Source: Streptomyces sp. HUAS YS2 (GTDB lineage: Bacteria; Actinomycetota; Actinomycetes; Streptomycetales; Streptomycetaceae). Taken from it: 64,000 nt of DNA. The stretch spans positions 2,198,501 to 2,262,500 of the forward strand of contig NZ_CP137573.1 in assembly GCF_033343995.1 (NCBI RefSeq), given 5' to 3'. Numbering within the stretch: position 1 is the first letter of the stretch; every line of letters starts with the position of its first letter. A program made the translations under genes and the position numbers. Of the stretch, positions 8,715 through 17,417 are shown piece by piece. The notes under the pieces were generated by a model that saw only the letters and a program-made list of their open reading frames with translations, was not told where the DNA came from and made no database searches.

Positions 8715-9605
8715 TCAGGAGGAGGGGCCGGCGAGCCAGGAGGGGTCGATGGTGCCCTCGGCGACGATGACCGCGGGACCGGTCATGTCGATCTCGCCGT
8801 TCGGGTGCTCGGTGATGACCAGCGTCCCGCCGAGCACGTCCACGGTGTACGTGACGGGCGTCCCGCTCGCCGCGGGGTCGGCGCCGTCCCGGCGGGCGGT
8901 GGCGACGGCCACGGCGCAGGCGCCGGTGCCGCAGGAGCGGGTCTCGGCGGCGCCGCGCTCGTGCACCCGCATGGCGACGTGGCGGGGGCCGCGGTCGGCG
9001 ACGAACTCGATGTTGACGCCGTCCGGGTAGACGGAGGCGGGCGCGTACGGCGGCTCCGTGTGGAGGTCTCCGGCGTGGTCCAGGGAGTCGACGAACGCGA
9101 CGGCGTGCGGGTTGCCCATGTTCACGTTGCGGGCGGACCAGCTGCGGCCGTCGACGGTGACCGTGACGCTCTCCTCGGGGAGCACGGCGCGGCCCATGGC
9201 GACGGTGACGGAGCCGTCCTTGTCGAGGTGGACGCGCTTGACGCCGCCCCGGGTGGCGACGGCGACCTCGCCGGCGGTGACGTGTCCGGCGTGCTCCAGG
9301 TAGCGGGCGAAGACCCGGACCCCGTTGCCGCACATCTCGGCGACCGAGCCGTCCGCGTTGCGGTAGTCCATGAACCACTCGGCCTCGTCGGCCAGGTCCT
9401 TGGCCTCCGGGTGGGCGGCGCTGCGGACCACGTGCAGCACTCCGTCGCCGCCGATGCCGGCCCGGCGGTCGCAGAGCCGGGCGACGTCCGCCGGGGACAG
9501 GGCCACGGCGTTGTCCGGGTCCGGGACGATCACGAAGTCGTTCTCGGTGCCGTGGCCCTTGAGGAAGGCGAGCGGCGCGTTCTGGGTGCTGGTCACGCGA
9601 TCCAT
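8715..9605 (-). CDS. dapF: diaminopimelate epimerase
   Basis: A 296-residue cofactor-independent racemase converting LL- to meso-diaminopimelate. Because Streptomyces peptidoglycan uses LL-DAP, the meso form here mainly feeds lysine synthesis. The two catalytic cysteines are visible in NADGSVAEMCGNGVR (about residue 90) and ETRSCGTGACA (about 222), and the N-terminus has the expected KGHGTENDFV. The ATG at 9605 is the only sensible start. A membrane-protein gene lies 40 bp upstream, and rshA begins 205 bp downstream on the same strand. Confidence 0.95.
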   Translation of the reverse strand: MDRVTSTQNAPLAFLKGHGTENDFVIVPDPDNAVALSPADVARLCDRRAGIGGDGVLHVVRSAAHPEAKDLADEAEWFMDYRNADGSVAEMCGNGVRVFARYLEHAGHVTAGEVAVATRGGVKRVHLDKDGSVTVAMGRAVLPEESVTVTVDGRSWSARNVNMGNPHAVAFVDSLDHAGDLHTEPPYAPASVYPDGVNIEFVADRGPRHVAMRVHERGAAETRSCGTGACAVAVATARRDGADPAASGTPVTYTVDVLGGTLVITEHPNGEIDMTGPAVIVAEGTIDPSWLAGPSS

Positions 9606-9645
9606 CGTACGGGTGGAGTACGACGCCGGGCCGGGTACGGGCCGC

Positions 9646-10143
9646 TCAGCGGAGCCGGGCGACCCGCCAGACCGCCAGGGCCACGAGGACGGCGCTGACG
9701 CCCACGTACAGGGCGAGGACCCGCCAGTCGGGGCGCTCGCCGGAGCCGCGGGCGGGCAGGCCGGGCCAGGTGTGACCGACCTTGCGGGCGGCCATCATGC
9801 CCCAGCCGGCGGCGCAGGAGCTGATCAGCAGGCCCAGCATGGCGGCGACCGGGCCGCCCTCGCCGGAGCCGAAGGCGAGCGGGAAGGCGAACATCAGGGA
9901 GCCGAGCGCCGCCAGTCCGACGATGGGCGCGAGCTGCCAGATCCGCAGCCGCCGCTGGGGGCGGAGTTCGACCTCGACCTCGTCGGCGGCGACCTCGACC
10001 GAGGAGCCCTGGGCGTCGTCGGGGCCGTCCGGGGTCAGACCCGGAGCGTCCGCGTCCCGGGCGCCGCCGCGGATCGCGCCGAGCGCGCCGTCACGTGCGT
10101 CCCGAGCGTCGTGATGTTCTCTGTCACGAGGGCCGGCCTCCAT
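9646..10143 (-). CDS. three-helix membrane protein of unknown function
   Basis: About 165 residues. An acidic, disordered cytoplasmic N-terminus (residues 1-60, rich in Asp/Ala/Gly) precedes three hydrophobic helices: IWQLAPIVGLAALGSLMFAF, AAMLGLLISSCAAGWGMMAA and LALYVGVSAVLVALAVWRVA. The ATG at 10143 is preceded by GGGGAGGG. A GTG two codons upstream is also possible; the earlier GTG at 10173 has no ribosome-binding site. The gene sits between miaA and dapF on the same strand, a position that is conserved as I recall it in Streptomyces. No function can be assigned. Confidence 0.7.
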   Translation of the reverse strand: MEAGPRDREHHDARDARDGALGAIRGGARDADAPGLTPDGPDDAQGSSVEVAADEVEVELRPQRRLRIWQLAPIVGLAALGSLMFAFPLAFGSGEGGPVAAMLGLLISSCAAGWGMMAARKVGHTWPGLPARGSGERPDWRVLALYVGVSAVLVALAVWRVARLR

Positions 10144-10251
10144 CGCCACGCGCCCTCCCCACTCGGACTCCACTTGGTCGATCGATGCTCGATGATGGCA
10201 CGGCCCCGACCGCCGAACTGACGGGCAGGGCGTCCCGATGCCATCACGTGA

Positions 10252-11190
10252 TCAGGCTGTAACCGCTCGTTCGACCAACGTCAGCGCTCGGCCCGGGAGT
10301 TCCCCCCGGTCCTCTGCGGCACCGCTGAGCCAGTGCACCCGCGTGTCGCGCCGGAACCAGGAGTCCTGCCGGCGCGCGAAGCGCTTGGTGGCGCGCACGG
10401 TCTCGGCGCGCGCCTCCTCCTCGGTGCACTCCCCCGCGAGCGCCGCGAGCACCTGCTGGTAGCCCAGGGCGCGGGAGGCGGTGCGTCCCTCGCGCAGGCC
10501 GACGGCCTCCAGGGCGCGCACCTCGTCGACGAGTCCGGCCTCCCACATGCGGTCCACCCGCTGGGTGATGCGTTCGTCGAGCTCGGGGCGGCCGACGTCG
10601 ACGCCGATCTGCACGGTGTCGTAGACGGAGTCGGGGCCCGGCAGGTTCGCGGTGAAGGGCTTGCCGGTGATCTCGATGACCTCAAGGGCGCGGACGATCC
10701 GACGGCCGTTGCTGGGCAGGATCGCGCGGGCCGCCTCGGGGTCCGCGGCGGCGAGCCGGGTGTGCAGCACGCCGGAGCCGCGCTCCTCCAGCTCGGCCTC
10801 CAGGCGGGCGCGGACGGCGGGGTCGGTGCCGGGGAACTCCAGGGCGTCGACGGCGCCGCGCACGTACAGGCCGGAACCGCCGACGAGGACCGGGGTACGG
10901 CCGGCGGCGAGCAGCCGGTCGATCTCGGCGCGGGCAAGCCGCTGGTACTCGGCGACGCTGGCGGCCTCGGTGACGTCCCAGATGTCGAGGAGGTGGTGCG
11001 GGATCCCGCCGCGCTCCTCCTCCGTCAGCTTGGCGGTGCCGATGTCCATCCCGCGGTAGAGCTGCATGGAGTCTGCGTTGACGACCTCGCCGCCGAGCTG
11101 CTGGGCGAGGTGGACGCCCAGATCGGACTTACCGGCCGCTGTGGGGCCGACGACGGCGATGACCCGCGGGGCGGGAGCTGCACTTCTCAC
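10252..11190 (-). CDS. miaA: tRNA dimethylallyltransferase
   Basis: A 312-residue enzyme that prenylates A37 of tRNAs reading UNN codons, using DMAPP. The N-terminal P-loop GPTAAGKSDLG and the substrate motif NADSMQLYRGMDIGTAK are diagnostic, as are VGGSGLYVR and the C-terminal TKRFARRQDSWFRRD. A GTG at 11190 was chosen because it places the P-loop about 12 residues from the start, as in homologues; an ATG 15 codons upstream is possible but less likely. The partner gene miaB, which methylthiolates the same base, lies 1.1 kb upstream on the same strand, so this stretch carries both steps of ms2i6A synthesis. Confidence 0.95.
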   Translation of the reverse strand: MRSAAPAPRVIAVVGPTAAGKSDLGVHLAQQLGGEVVNADSMQLYRGMDIGTAKLTEEERGGIPHHLLDIWDVTEAASVAEYQRLARAEIDRLLAAGRTPVLVGGSGLYVRGAVDALEFPGTDPAVRARLEAELEERGSGVLHTRLAAADPEAARAILPSNGRRIVRALEVIEITGKPFTANLPGPDSVYDTVQIGVDVGRPELDERITQRVDRMWEAGLVDEVRALEAVGLREGRTASRALGYQQVLAALAGECTEEEARAETVRATKRFARRQDSWFRRDTRVHWLSGAAEDRGELPGRALTLVERAVTA

Positions 11191-11291
11191 CGTCCCAGTC
11201 TCCCAAACCTCGGACGGCGCATTGTCCGCCCGCACGAGTACGCTGTTGATTCAGGTTGATATGGGCGTTTTCTACCGAAGGTGGTGACCCG

Positions 11292-11492
11292 ATGGGCCTG
11301 ATGGATTCCCTGAAGAACAAGGTGTCCCAGTTGGCCGAGCGGCACGAGGAGAAGATCGACCAGGGCCTGGACAAGGCCGCGCGGATGGTCGACTCGACGA
11401 CCAAGGGCAAGTACAGCACCAAGATCCACTCAGGCACGGGCAAGGCCAAGGGCGCCGTCGGCAAGATGGCCCACAAGGAGCGCGAAGACTAG
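11292..11492 (+). CDS. small MT0933/Rv0909-like antitoxin-family protein
   Basis: A 66-residue, lysine-rich, amphipathic helical protein starting MGLMDSLKNKVSQLAERHEE and continuing KIDQGLDKAARMVDSTTKGKY, the pattern of the actinobacterial family named after mycobacterial MT0933. GAAGGTGGTG precedes the ATG. In mycobacteria a member was annotated as an antitoxin, but Streptomyces genomes carry it without an adjacent toxin, and none is visible here: neighbours are miaA and an unrelated minus-strand gene. A DNA- or nucleoid-associated role is equally possible from its charge. It is the only plus-strand gene interrupting a long minus-strand run. Confidence 0.8.
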   Translation: MGLMDSLKNKVSQLAERHEEKIDQGLDKAARMVDSTTKGKYSTKIHSGTGKAKGAVGKMAHKERED

Positions 11493-11551
11493 GACGCGGC
11501 AGTCCGTCCGGTGCCGCGCCGTCCGGTTACGCGTCGTCCGCCGCTCCGGCG

Positions 11552-12277
11552 TCAGGACCAGGCGGCGACGAAGTAGCCGACCCCGTACGGCGCGTCCTCG
11601 TGCAGCAGGCGGCCGTCGAGCCCGGCGCCCTCGGCGGCCCCGGCGAGCACCTGCCAGGGCGCCCGGCCGGCCACCTGGAGTTCGTGCGCGAGGTCCTCGT
11701 CCAGCGCCAGCAGGGCCTCGGTGTCCGCGGCTGCGAGCGCCCGGCCCGCCGCCGCGTCGAACGGGGCGGCGCGCTCGTCGAGGTACCCGGGGGCCTTCAG
11801 GGTGCGGCAGGCGCTGCCGTCGCCCATCACCAGCAGGGCGACCCGTCCGGCCGACGCGGCCAGCCCGCGGCCCTCGGCGGCGCAGGCCGCGGCGTCCAGC
11901 CGCTCGCCGACCGCGAGCCCGGTCGCGGGCGCGGCGGCCCACCGCTCCCGGTCCAGGAGCCATGCGGCGACGGCGAGGGACGCGGGCAGCGGACGCCCGC
12001 CGTCGGGGAGCCTGCCCTCGGGGAGCCCGCTGCCGAGCCGTACGGAGAGGTCGGCGCCGAACCCCGCGAAGGAGCCGGCCGAGCCCTCCGGGAAGGACTC
12101 ACGGCCGGTGCCGCCGGCCGGGCCGACCACGTACAGCCGGTCGGGGCGGGAGGCGGCGAGCACGCCGACGGCGTCCGCGCAGGCGGTCCGGGCGGCGTCG
12201 AGTTCCGGCGCGGCCCCGGACGCGACCTGGGGCACGAGCAGCGGAGGGCAAGGGCAGACGGCTGCGGCGACAAGCAT
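11552..12277 (-). CDS. class III extradiol dioxygenase subunit B-like protein
   Basis: A 241-residue protein beginning MLVAAAVCPCPPLLVPQVAS. It resembles the LigB-like superfamily proteins found between miaB and miaA in many actinobacteria. Recognisable features are the N-terminal CPCPPLLVPQ, ARTACADAVGVLAASRPDRL and the C-terminal YGVGYFVAAWS. The histidine metal ligands of true extradiol dioxygenases are not apparent, so catalysis of ring cleavage is doubtful. The conserved location between two tRNA-modification genes hints at a housekeeping role. Function is not known. Confidence 0.7.
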   Translation of the reverse strand: MLVAAAVCPCPPLLVPQVASGAAPELDAARTACADAVGVLAASRPDRLYVVGPAGGTGRESFPEGSAGSFAGFGADLSVRLGSGLPEGRLPDGGRPLPASLAVAAWLLDRERWAAAPATGLAVGERLDAAACAAEGRGLAASAGRVALLVMGDGSACRTLKAPGYLDERAAPFDAAAGRALAAADTEALLALDEDLAHELQVAGRAPWQVLAGAAEGAGLDGRLLHEDAPYGVGYFVAAWS

Positions 12278-12344
12278 GATCCGCAGCCTACTGCGCGGCG
12301 CCGTTCCCGGCCGTACGGTCAGCGGCTCCCGCCCGGCCGTGCGG

Positions 12345-13865
12345 TCAGTGGCTCCCGCAGGCGGGGGCGGAGGCTGCCGGGAGCGGCTCCGGGACGCCGA
12401 TCTTCGGCAGACCCAGGAGGACGCCGGCGGGCTTGGCCGCGGCCGCCTCCGTGCGCTTCTGCCAGGCGTCGCCCGCGCGGGTGCGGCGGACCGAGGCGAC
12501 CTGGCCCTCGGCCAGCAGGTGGTGCGGGGCGGCGTAGGTGATCTCGACGGTCACCATGTCGCCCGGGCGCACGTCCTCGTCCGGCTTGGTGAAGTGGACG
12601 AGACGGTTGTCGGGGGCGCGGCCGGAGAGGCGGTGGGTGGCGCCGTCCTTGCGGCCCTCGCCCTCGGCGACCATGACCTCCAGGGTGCGGCCGACCTGCT
12701 TCTTGTTCTCCTCCCAGGAGATCTCCTCCTGGAGGGCGACGAGGCGCTCGTAGCGCGCCTGCACGACCTCCTTGGGGATCTGGTCCTCCATCTCGGCGGC
12801 CGGGGTGCCGGGGCGCTTGGAGTACTGGAAGGTGAAGGCGTTCGCGAAGCGGGCCTCGCGGACCGCGTGCATGGTCTGCTCGAAGTCCTCCTCGGTCTCG
12901 CCGGGGAAGCCCACGATGATGTCGGTGGAGATGGCCGCGTGCGGGATGGCGGCGCGGACCTTCTCGATGATCCCGAGGAAACGCTCCTGCCGGTACGAGC
13001 GGCGCATCGCCCGCAGGACCGTGTCCGAGCCGGACTGCAGCGGCATGTGCAGCTGCGGCATCACGTTCGGGGTCTCGGCCATCGCGGCGATCACGTCGTC
13101 GGTGAAGTCGCGGGGGTGCGGGGAGGTGAAGCGGACCCGCTCCAGGCCCTCGATCTCGCCGCAGGCGCGCAGCAGCTTGGAGAAGGCCTCGCGGTCGCCC
13201 AGGTCGGAGCCGTACGCGTTCACGTTCTGGCCGAGCAGGGTGATCTCGGAGACGCCCTCACCGACCAGCGCCTCGATCTCGGCGAGGATGTCGCCGGGGC
13301 GGCGGTCCTCCTCCTTGCCGCGCAGGGCCGGGACGATGCAGAACGTACAGGTGTTGTTGCAGCCCACGGAGATGGACACCCAGGCCGCGTAGGCGGACTC
13401 GCGACGGGTCGGCAGCGTGGAGGGGAAGGCCTCCAGCGACTCGGCGATCTCGACCTGCGCCTCCTCCTGGACGCGGGCGCGCTCCAGCAGGACCGGCAGC
13501 TTGCCGATGTTGTGGGTGCCGAAGACCACGTCGACCCAAGGAGCCTTGGTGACGATGGTGTCGCGGTCCTTCTGGGCCAGGCAGCCGCCGACGGCGATCT
13601 GCATCCCGGGCCGGGACGCCTTCCGCGGGGCCAGCCGGCCGAGGTTGCCGTACAGCTTGTTGTCGGCGTTCTCCCGGACCGCGCAGGTGTTGAAGACCAC
13701 CACGTCGGCGTCGCCGTCGGAGCCCTCGGGGGCGCGGACGTAGCCGGCGTCCTCCAGCAGACCGGAGAGCCGCTCGGAGTCGTGGACGTTCATCTGGCAC
13801 CCGTAGGTACGCACTTCGTAGGTTCGCTGGACGTCCACTGCCTGGCTCCGGTCGCTGATGGTCAT
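12345..13865 (-). CDS. miaB: tRNA-2-methylthio-N6-dimethylallyladenosine synthase
   Basis: A 506-residue radical-SAM methylthiotransferase that adds the 2-methylthio group to i6A37. It has an N-terminal MTTase domain with its three cysteines in [21 protein letters not shown] and VGGCLAQKD, a radical SAM CxxxCxxC in [14 protein letters not shown], and a C-terminal TRAM domain (about residues 420-485). The ATG at 13865 starts [19 protein letters not shown]; upstream frame openness is compositional. It is followed on the same strand by the extradiol-like gene and by miaA, the enzyme that makes its substrate. Confidence 0.96.
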   Translation of the reverse strand: MTISDRSQAVDVQRTYEVRTYGCQMNVHDSERLSGLLEDAGYVRAPEGSDGDADVVVFNTCAVRENADNKLYGNLGRLAPRKASRPGMQIAVGGCLAQKDRDTIVTKAPWVDVVFGTHNIGKLPVLLERARVQEEAQVEIAESLEAFPSTLPTRRESAYAAWVSISVGCNNTCTFCIVPALRGKEEDRRPGDILAEIEALVGEGVSEITLLGQNVNAYGSDLGDREAFSKLLRACGEIEGLERVRFTSPHPRDFTDDVIAAMAETPNVMPQLHMPLQSGSDTVLRAMRRSYRQERFLGIIEKVRAAIPHAAISTDIIVGFPGETEEDFEQTMHAVREARFANAFTFQYSKRPGTPAAEMEDQIPKEVVQARYERLVALQEEISWEENKKQVGRTLEVMVAEGEGRKDGATHRLSGRAPDNRLVHFTKPDEDVRPGDMVTVEITYAAPHHLLAEGQVASVRRTRAGDAWQKRTEAAAAKPAGVLLGLPKIGVPEPLPAASAPACGSH

Positions 13866-13989
13866 GCCACAAGGGTAGGCGGTACCGGGAGCAAGTCCCG
13901 ACCGCTTTCCCGGCGGCCCCGGGGCGCCCGCCTGGCGTCCCCACGCCATGGCCTGGCCGTTACGGGGAGTGAGGTGGCAGGATCGTCGC

Positions 13990-14988
13990 ATGTTCGCGTC
14001 CCTGTCCCGTTTCGCCCGCCGTCGGGCCGTCCAGGTGTCGGCCGCGCTCGCGGTGGTGTGCGGGCTGCTGGCGTGGTGGCTGCTGCCGGTGGGCAGCCCC
14101 GAGCCGAGCGGGAAGATCACCTTCAGCACGGGTGTGCCCACCGGGGTGTACCAGAAGTACGGCGAGCTGCTCCAGCAGGCGCTCGCCCAGGATCTCCCGG
14201 ACGTGTCGATAACGCTGCGCAACAGCGAGGGCTCCCAGCAGAACCTCGCCCGGCTGGCCTCGGGCGAGGCGGACTTCACGGTGGCGACGGCGGACGCCGT
14301 GGCCCAGTACCAGCGCGACCAGAAGCCCGGCGCCGCGCAGCTGCGCGGCCTGGCCCGGCTGTACGACGACTACGTGCAGCTCGTCGTCCCCAAGTCGTCC
14401 ACGGCAACCTCCGTTGCCGACCTGAAGGGGCTGCGGGTCGGGGTCGGGCAGCAGGGCTCGGGCGTCCGCTTGATCGCCGACCGGGTGCTGAGCGCCGCCG
14501 GGCTGCACCCGGACACCGACATCAGACCGGTCTCGGCCGGCATCGACACCATGCCCGAACTCCTGGAGCGCGGAAAGCTGGACGCGTTCTTCTGGTCGGG
14601 CGGCCTGCCCACCGCGGCCGTGCAGGATCTCTCCGAGCGGACCCCGATCCGTCTCGTGCCGCTGGACGCGAAGCTCGTGTCCACGCTGCACGACTCCGGC
14701 GAGTCCACCCGGTACTACCGCTCCGCGGTCATCCCCGCCGACGCCTACCTGCTCGCGCAGGACGGGCAGCGGGTGGAGACGCTGGCCGTGGCGAACCTGC
14801 TGGTCACCACGGCACGTACCGATCCGGACATGGCCGAGGGCTTCACCCGCACGGTGATCAGAAGCCGCGACCGGATCGGCAGCCAGGTCCACCCGGCCCA
14901 GCTGGTGGACCTGCGCAGCGCGATCTACACGGAGCCGCTGTCGCTGCACGAGGGCGCGCGGCGCTACTACCGGTCCCTGAAGCCCTGA
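13990..14988 (+). CDS. membrane-anchored TAXI-family substrate-binding protein
   Basis: A 332-residue periplasmic-type binding protein of the TAXI (TRAP-associated extracytoplasmic immunogenic) family. Evidence is [20 protein letters not shown] near the N-terminus, the segment [20 protein letters not shown] and [20 protein letters not shown]. The N-terminus has basic residues then a hydrophobic segment (about 18-36) with no lipobox and no clear cleavage site, so it may be a membrane anchor. No TRAP membrane subunits are nearby. The gene ends tail-to-tail with gluK, overlapping its last 22 bp. Some TAXI proteins bind glutamate, so a link to glutamate sensing by the adjacent GluK/GluR is plausible but unproven. 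Confidence 0.8.
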   Translation: MFASLSRFARRRAVQVSAALAVVCGLLAWWLLPVGSPEPSGKITFSTGVPTGVYQKYGELLQQALAQDLPDVSITLRNSEGSQQNLARLASGEADFTVATADAVAQYQRDQKPGAAQLRGLARLYDDYVQLVVPKSSTATSVADLKGLRVGVGQQGSGVRLIADRVLSAAGLHPDTDIRPVSAGIDTMPELLERGKLDAFFWSGGLPTAAVQDLSERTPIRLVPLDAKLVSTLHDSGESTRYYRSAVIPADAYLLAQDGQRVETLAVANLLVTTARTDPDMAEGFTRTVIRSRDRIGSQVHPAQLVDLRSAIYTEPLSLHEGARRYYRSLKP

Positions 14989-16397
14989 TCCACAGGTGAG
15001 TCCGGGGCCGGCAGGGCACTGCGCGGCATCGTCACCGTCACCCGCAGGCCGTGCGGCTCGTTCGGCGCGTACCCGATCGTGGCGCCGCCCGCGGCGAGCA
15101 GGGCGCGGGTGATGGACAGACCGAGGCCGGAGCCCTTGACGTTCTGGTGGCGGTTGCTGCGCCAGAAGCGGTCGCCGACGCGGGTCAGCTCCTCGTCGGT
15201 CAGGCCAGGGCCGTGATCGGCGACCACGATCGTCGACGTCTCGCCGTCGGCGGCCACCCGGACGGTGACCTCCTCGCCCTCCGGGGTGAACTTCAGCGCG
15301 TTGTCGATCACCGCGTCGAGGGCGCTGGACAGCGCCACCGGGTCCGCCCAGGCGGTCACCGCGCCGACCTCGCCGGTGAGCCGGACGCCCTTCTCCTCGG
15401 CCAGCGGCCGCCAGGCGTCCAGCCGCTCGGCCGTGAGCGCGCCGATGTCGGTGAGCCGGAGGTCGGCGGCGACGTGCTCGGCGAGCGCCAGGTCGAGCAG
15501 GTCGTCGAGGACCTGGGCGAGCCGCTTGCCCTCGGTGCGCACCGAGGCGATCTCCTCGTTGCCCTCGGGGAGTTCGAGCGCGAGCAGCTCGATCCGCAGC
15601 AGCAGCGCGGCGAGGGGGTTGCGCAACTGGTGGGAGGCGTCGGCCACGAACGCCCGCTGCTGCTCCAGGACGTCCTCGACGTTGTCGGCCATCTCGTTGA
15701 ACGACCGGGCGAGTCGCCGCAGTTCGGGCGGTCCACCGGCGGCGGCGACGCGGGACTTCATCCGCCCGGTGGCGATGTCGTGGGTGACCGCGTCGAGCAC
15801 GCGCACCGGCCGCAGCACCCAGCCGGTGAGCCGGAAGGCCGCGCCGACGGCGACCAGCATCGCGGCGACCTCGCCGGCCGCGATGAGCAGCCAGCCGTGC
15901 AGGATCCGCGAACGCAGCTGTCCGGTGGGCGAGTCGGTGACGACGACGGCGACGACGTCGCCGTCCCGTACCACCGGGGAGGCCATCGCGAGGCGGGCGT
16001 TCCGCTGCCAGGGCCAGACCTGCGAGGGGTCGTGGCTGCGCCGGCCGAGCAGCGCCTCCTTGAAGGCCCGGCGCCCCTCCCCGTCGTACGGGACGACCCA
16101 GCCGTCCGGGGCGGCGGCCATGGCCAGGTTGTCGCGGTAGAAGACGCCCGCCCGGATCCCGTACACGTCGTGATAGCTGTTCAGTTCGCCGATCAGGGTC
16201 GCCCGGCGCTCGTCGATCCCGGGGTCGTTCTCGGTGACGAACTGGGCCAGAGCGGCGAAGCGGGCGGCGTCGTCCAGCCGGTCGACGACCACCCGCTGCT
16301 GCTCGGCGGCGGCCAGGCTGGCGGCGAGCGGGAAGCCGAGCGCCAGCAGCACCCCGGCCATCAGCACGATGAGCAGCGGAAGAAGACGTGTACGCAC
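14967..16397 (-). CDS. gluK: sensor histidine kinase of the glutamate-uptake system
   Basis: A 476-residue membrane kinase. The N-terminal transmembrane helix (LLPLLIVLMAGVLLALGF) is followed by an extracytoplasmic sensor region (about 35-155), a second transmembrane helix, a HAMP domain, the phosphoacceptor box FVADASHQLRNPL (His about 254) and an ATPase domain with DNALKFTPEG, DHGPGLTDEEL and GSGLGLSITRAL. It starts at a GTG 6 bp after the response-regulator stop. By sequence type and position beside gluABCD it matches S. coelicolor GluK, reported to act with GluR in sensing extracellular glutamate. The downstream end overlaps the convergent TAXI gene by 22 bp. Confidence 0.88.
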   Translation of the reverse strand: MRTRLLPLLIVLMAGVLLALGFPLAASLAAAEQQRVVVDRLDDAARFAALAQFVTENDPGIDERRATLIGELNSYHDVYGIRAGVFYRDNLAMAAAPDGWVVPYDGEGRRAFKEALLGRRSHDPSQVWPWQRNARLAMASPVVRDGDVVAVVVTDSPTGQLRSRILHGWLLIAAGEVAAMLVAVGAAFRLTGWVLRPVRVLDAVTHDIATGRMKSRVAAAGGPPELRRLARSFNEMADNVEDVLEQQRAFVADASHQLRNPLAALLLRIELLALELPEGNEEIASVRTEGKRLAQVLDDLLDLALAEHVAADLRLTDIGALTAERLDAWRPLAEEKGVRLTGEVGAVTAWADPVALSSALDAVIDNALKFTPEGEEVTVRVAADGETSTIVVADHGPGLTDEELTRVGDRFWRSNRHQNVKGSGLGLSITRALLAAGGATIGYAPNEPHGLRVTVTMPRSALPAPDSPVDQGFRDR

Positions 16398-16403
16398 GGA
16401 GGA

Positions 16404-17108
16404 CTACGCGGCCGGCACGACCAGGCGGTAGCCGACGCCCCGCACGGTCTCGATCAGGGCGGGCATGCGCAGCTTGGACCGCAGCGAGGCGACGTGCACC
16501 TCCAGCGTGCGACCGGTCCCCTCCCAACTGGTGCGCCACACCTCGCTGATGATCTGCTCCCGCCGGAAGACCACGCCTGGCCGCTGGGCGAGCAGCGCGA
16601 GCAGGTCGAACTCCTTACGGGTGAGCGGCACCGGCGCGCCGTCGACGCTGACGCGACGGGTGGGCAGCTCGATGGTGACGGCGCCCAGGCGCAGCGCGGT
16701 CTCCTCGCCGGCCGGGCCGGTCTCCTCGCCGCCGGAGGTGCGCCGGCTGACCGCGTGGATGCGGGCGAGCAGCTCCCCGGTGTCGTACGGCTTCACGACG
16801 TAGTCGTCCGCGCCGAGGTTGAGTCCGTGTATCCGGGAGCGCACGTCCGCGCGCGCGGTGACCATGATCACCGGGGTGCTGGTGAGCTTCCGGATCCGGC
16901 CGCAGACCTGGTAGCCGTCCTGGTCGGGCAGGCCGAGGTCGAGCAGGATCACCCCGTACGAGGGGCGCTCCCCGTGCGCGGCGGGCAGGACGGCCTGCAG
17001 GGCCTCCTCGCCGTTGCGGGCATGGGTCACGGCGAAGCCGTGCTTCGCGAGCACCGCCGACAGGGCGGCGGCGACATGGTCGTCGTCCTCGACGAGCAGC
17101 AGTCTCAT
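16404..17108 (-). CDS. gluR: OmpR-family response regulator of the glutamate-uptake system
   Basis: A 234-residue regulator. The receiver domain has acidic residues EDDD at 7-10, the phospho-acceptor Asp57 in LLDLGLPD, Thr in MVTARAD and Lys in VVKPYD. A winged-helix DNA-binding domain fills residues about 140-230 (TRKEFDLLALLAQRPG ... TLEVHVASLRSKL ... TVRGVGYRLV). It is the first gene of the gluR-gluK operon and is divergent from gluA across 309 bp, where its binding sites probably lie. In S. coelicolor GluR activates gluABCD in response to glutamate. Confidence 0.88.
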   Translation of the reverse strand: MRLLLVEDDDHVAAALSAVLAKHGFAVTHARNGEEALQAVLPAAHGERPSYGVILLDLGLPDQDGYQVCGRIRKLTSTPVIMVTARADVRSRIHGLNLGADDYVVKPYDTGELLARIHAVSRRTSGGEETGPAGEETALRLGAVTIELPTRRVSVDGAPVPLTRKEFDLLALLAQRPGVVFRREQIISEVWRTSWEGTGRTLEVHVASLRSKLRMPALIETVRGVGYRLVVPAA

Positions 17109-17417
17109 GGCCCCCCTCCGGTGGCTCTGCGAGTGGTCGGTGCGGTCGCTTCCAGCGTTCTGTGCTCACGTAAGTGATCGCGCGGTGCATACCTATGTAC
17201 CAGTGCATGAACGCCGATGGGCGGCGTCACAGTCAAGTGTCCCCCTGTTACACCCGGGGTTCTGTTATGCACCCGGTACGCCGCGAGCGGCGCGGTTCAC
17301 GCAGTGTGTCCGGTTGCGGCCGGATCGTTATGCTCAATTTCCGCTCAGATGTAATGACGCTCGTCACGCCTGGTGCCTAGTGTCCTCTCCAACCGAGGAG
17401 GACGGAGCAAGAAGCCG
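17109..17417. promoter_or_regulatory. gluR-gluA divergent control region
   Basis: This 309-bp gene-free stretch separates two divergent operons. Two spaced direct repeats stand out: TGTTACACCCGG at 17246-17257 and TGTTATGCACCCGG at 17263-17276, starting 17 bp apart, and GTGCAT at 17185-17190 and 17203-17208, 18 bp apart. OmpR-family regulators commonly bind tandem direct repeats about two helical turns apart or less, so the first pair is the better GluR candidate. A plausible -10 for gluA lies in the AT-richer stretch around 17325-17345. This is sequence reading only. Confidence 0.4.

Noticed and set aside
14967..14988. Frameshift or mis-start at the TAXI-gluK junction suggested by overlapping ends
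   Set aside because: Both reading frames are intact to their own stop codons; a 22-bp tail-to-tail overlap is acceptable for convergent genes.
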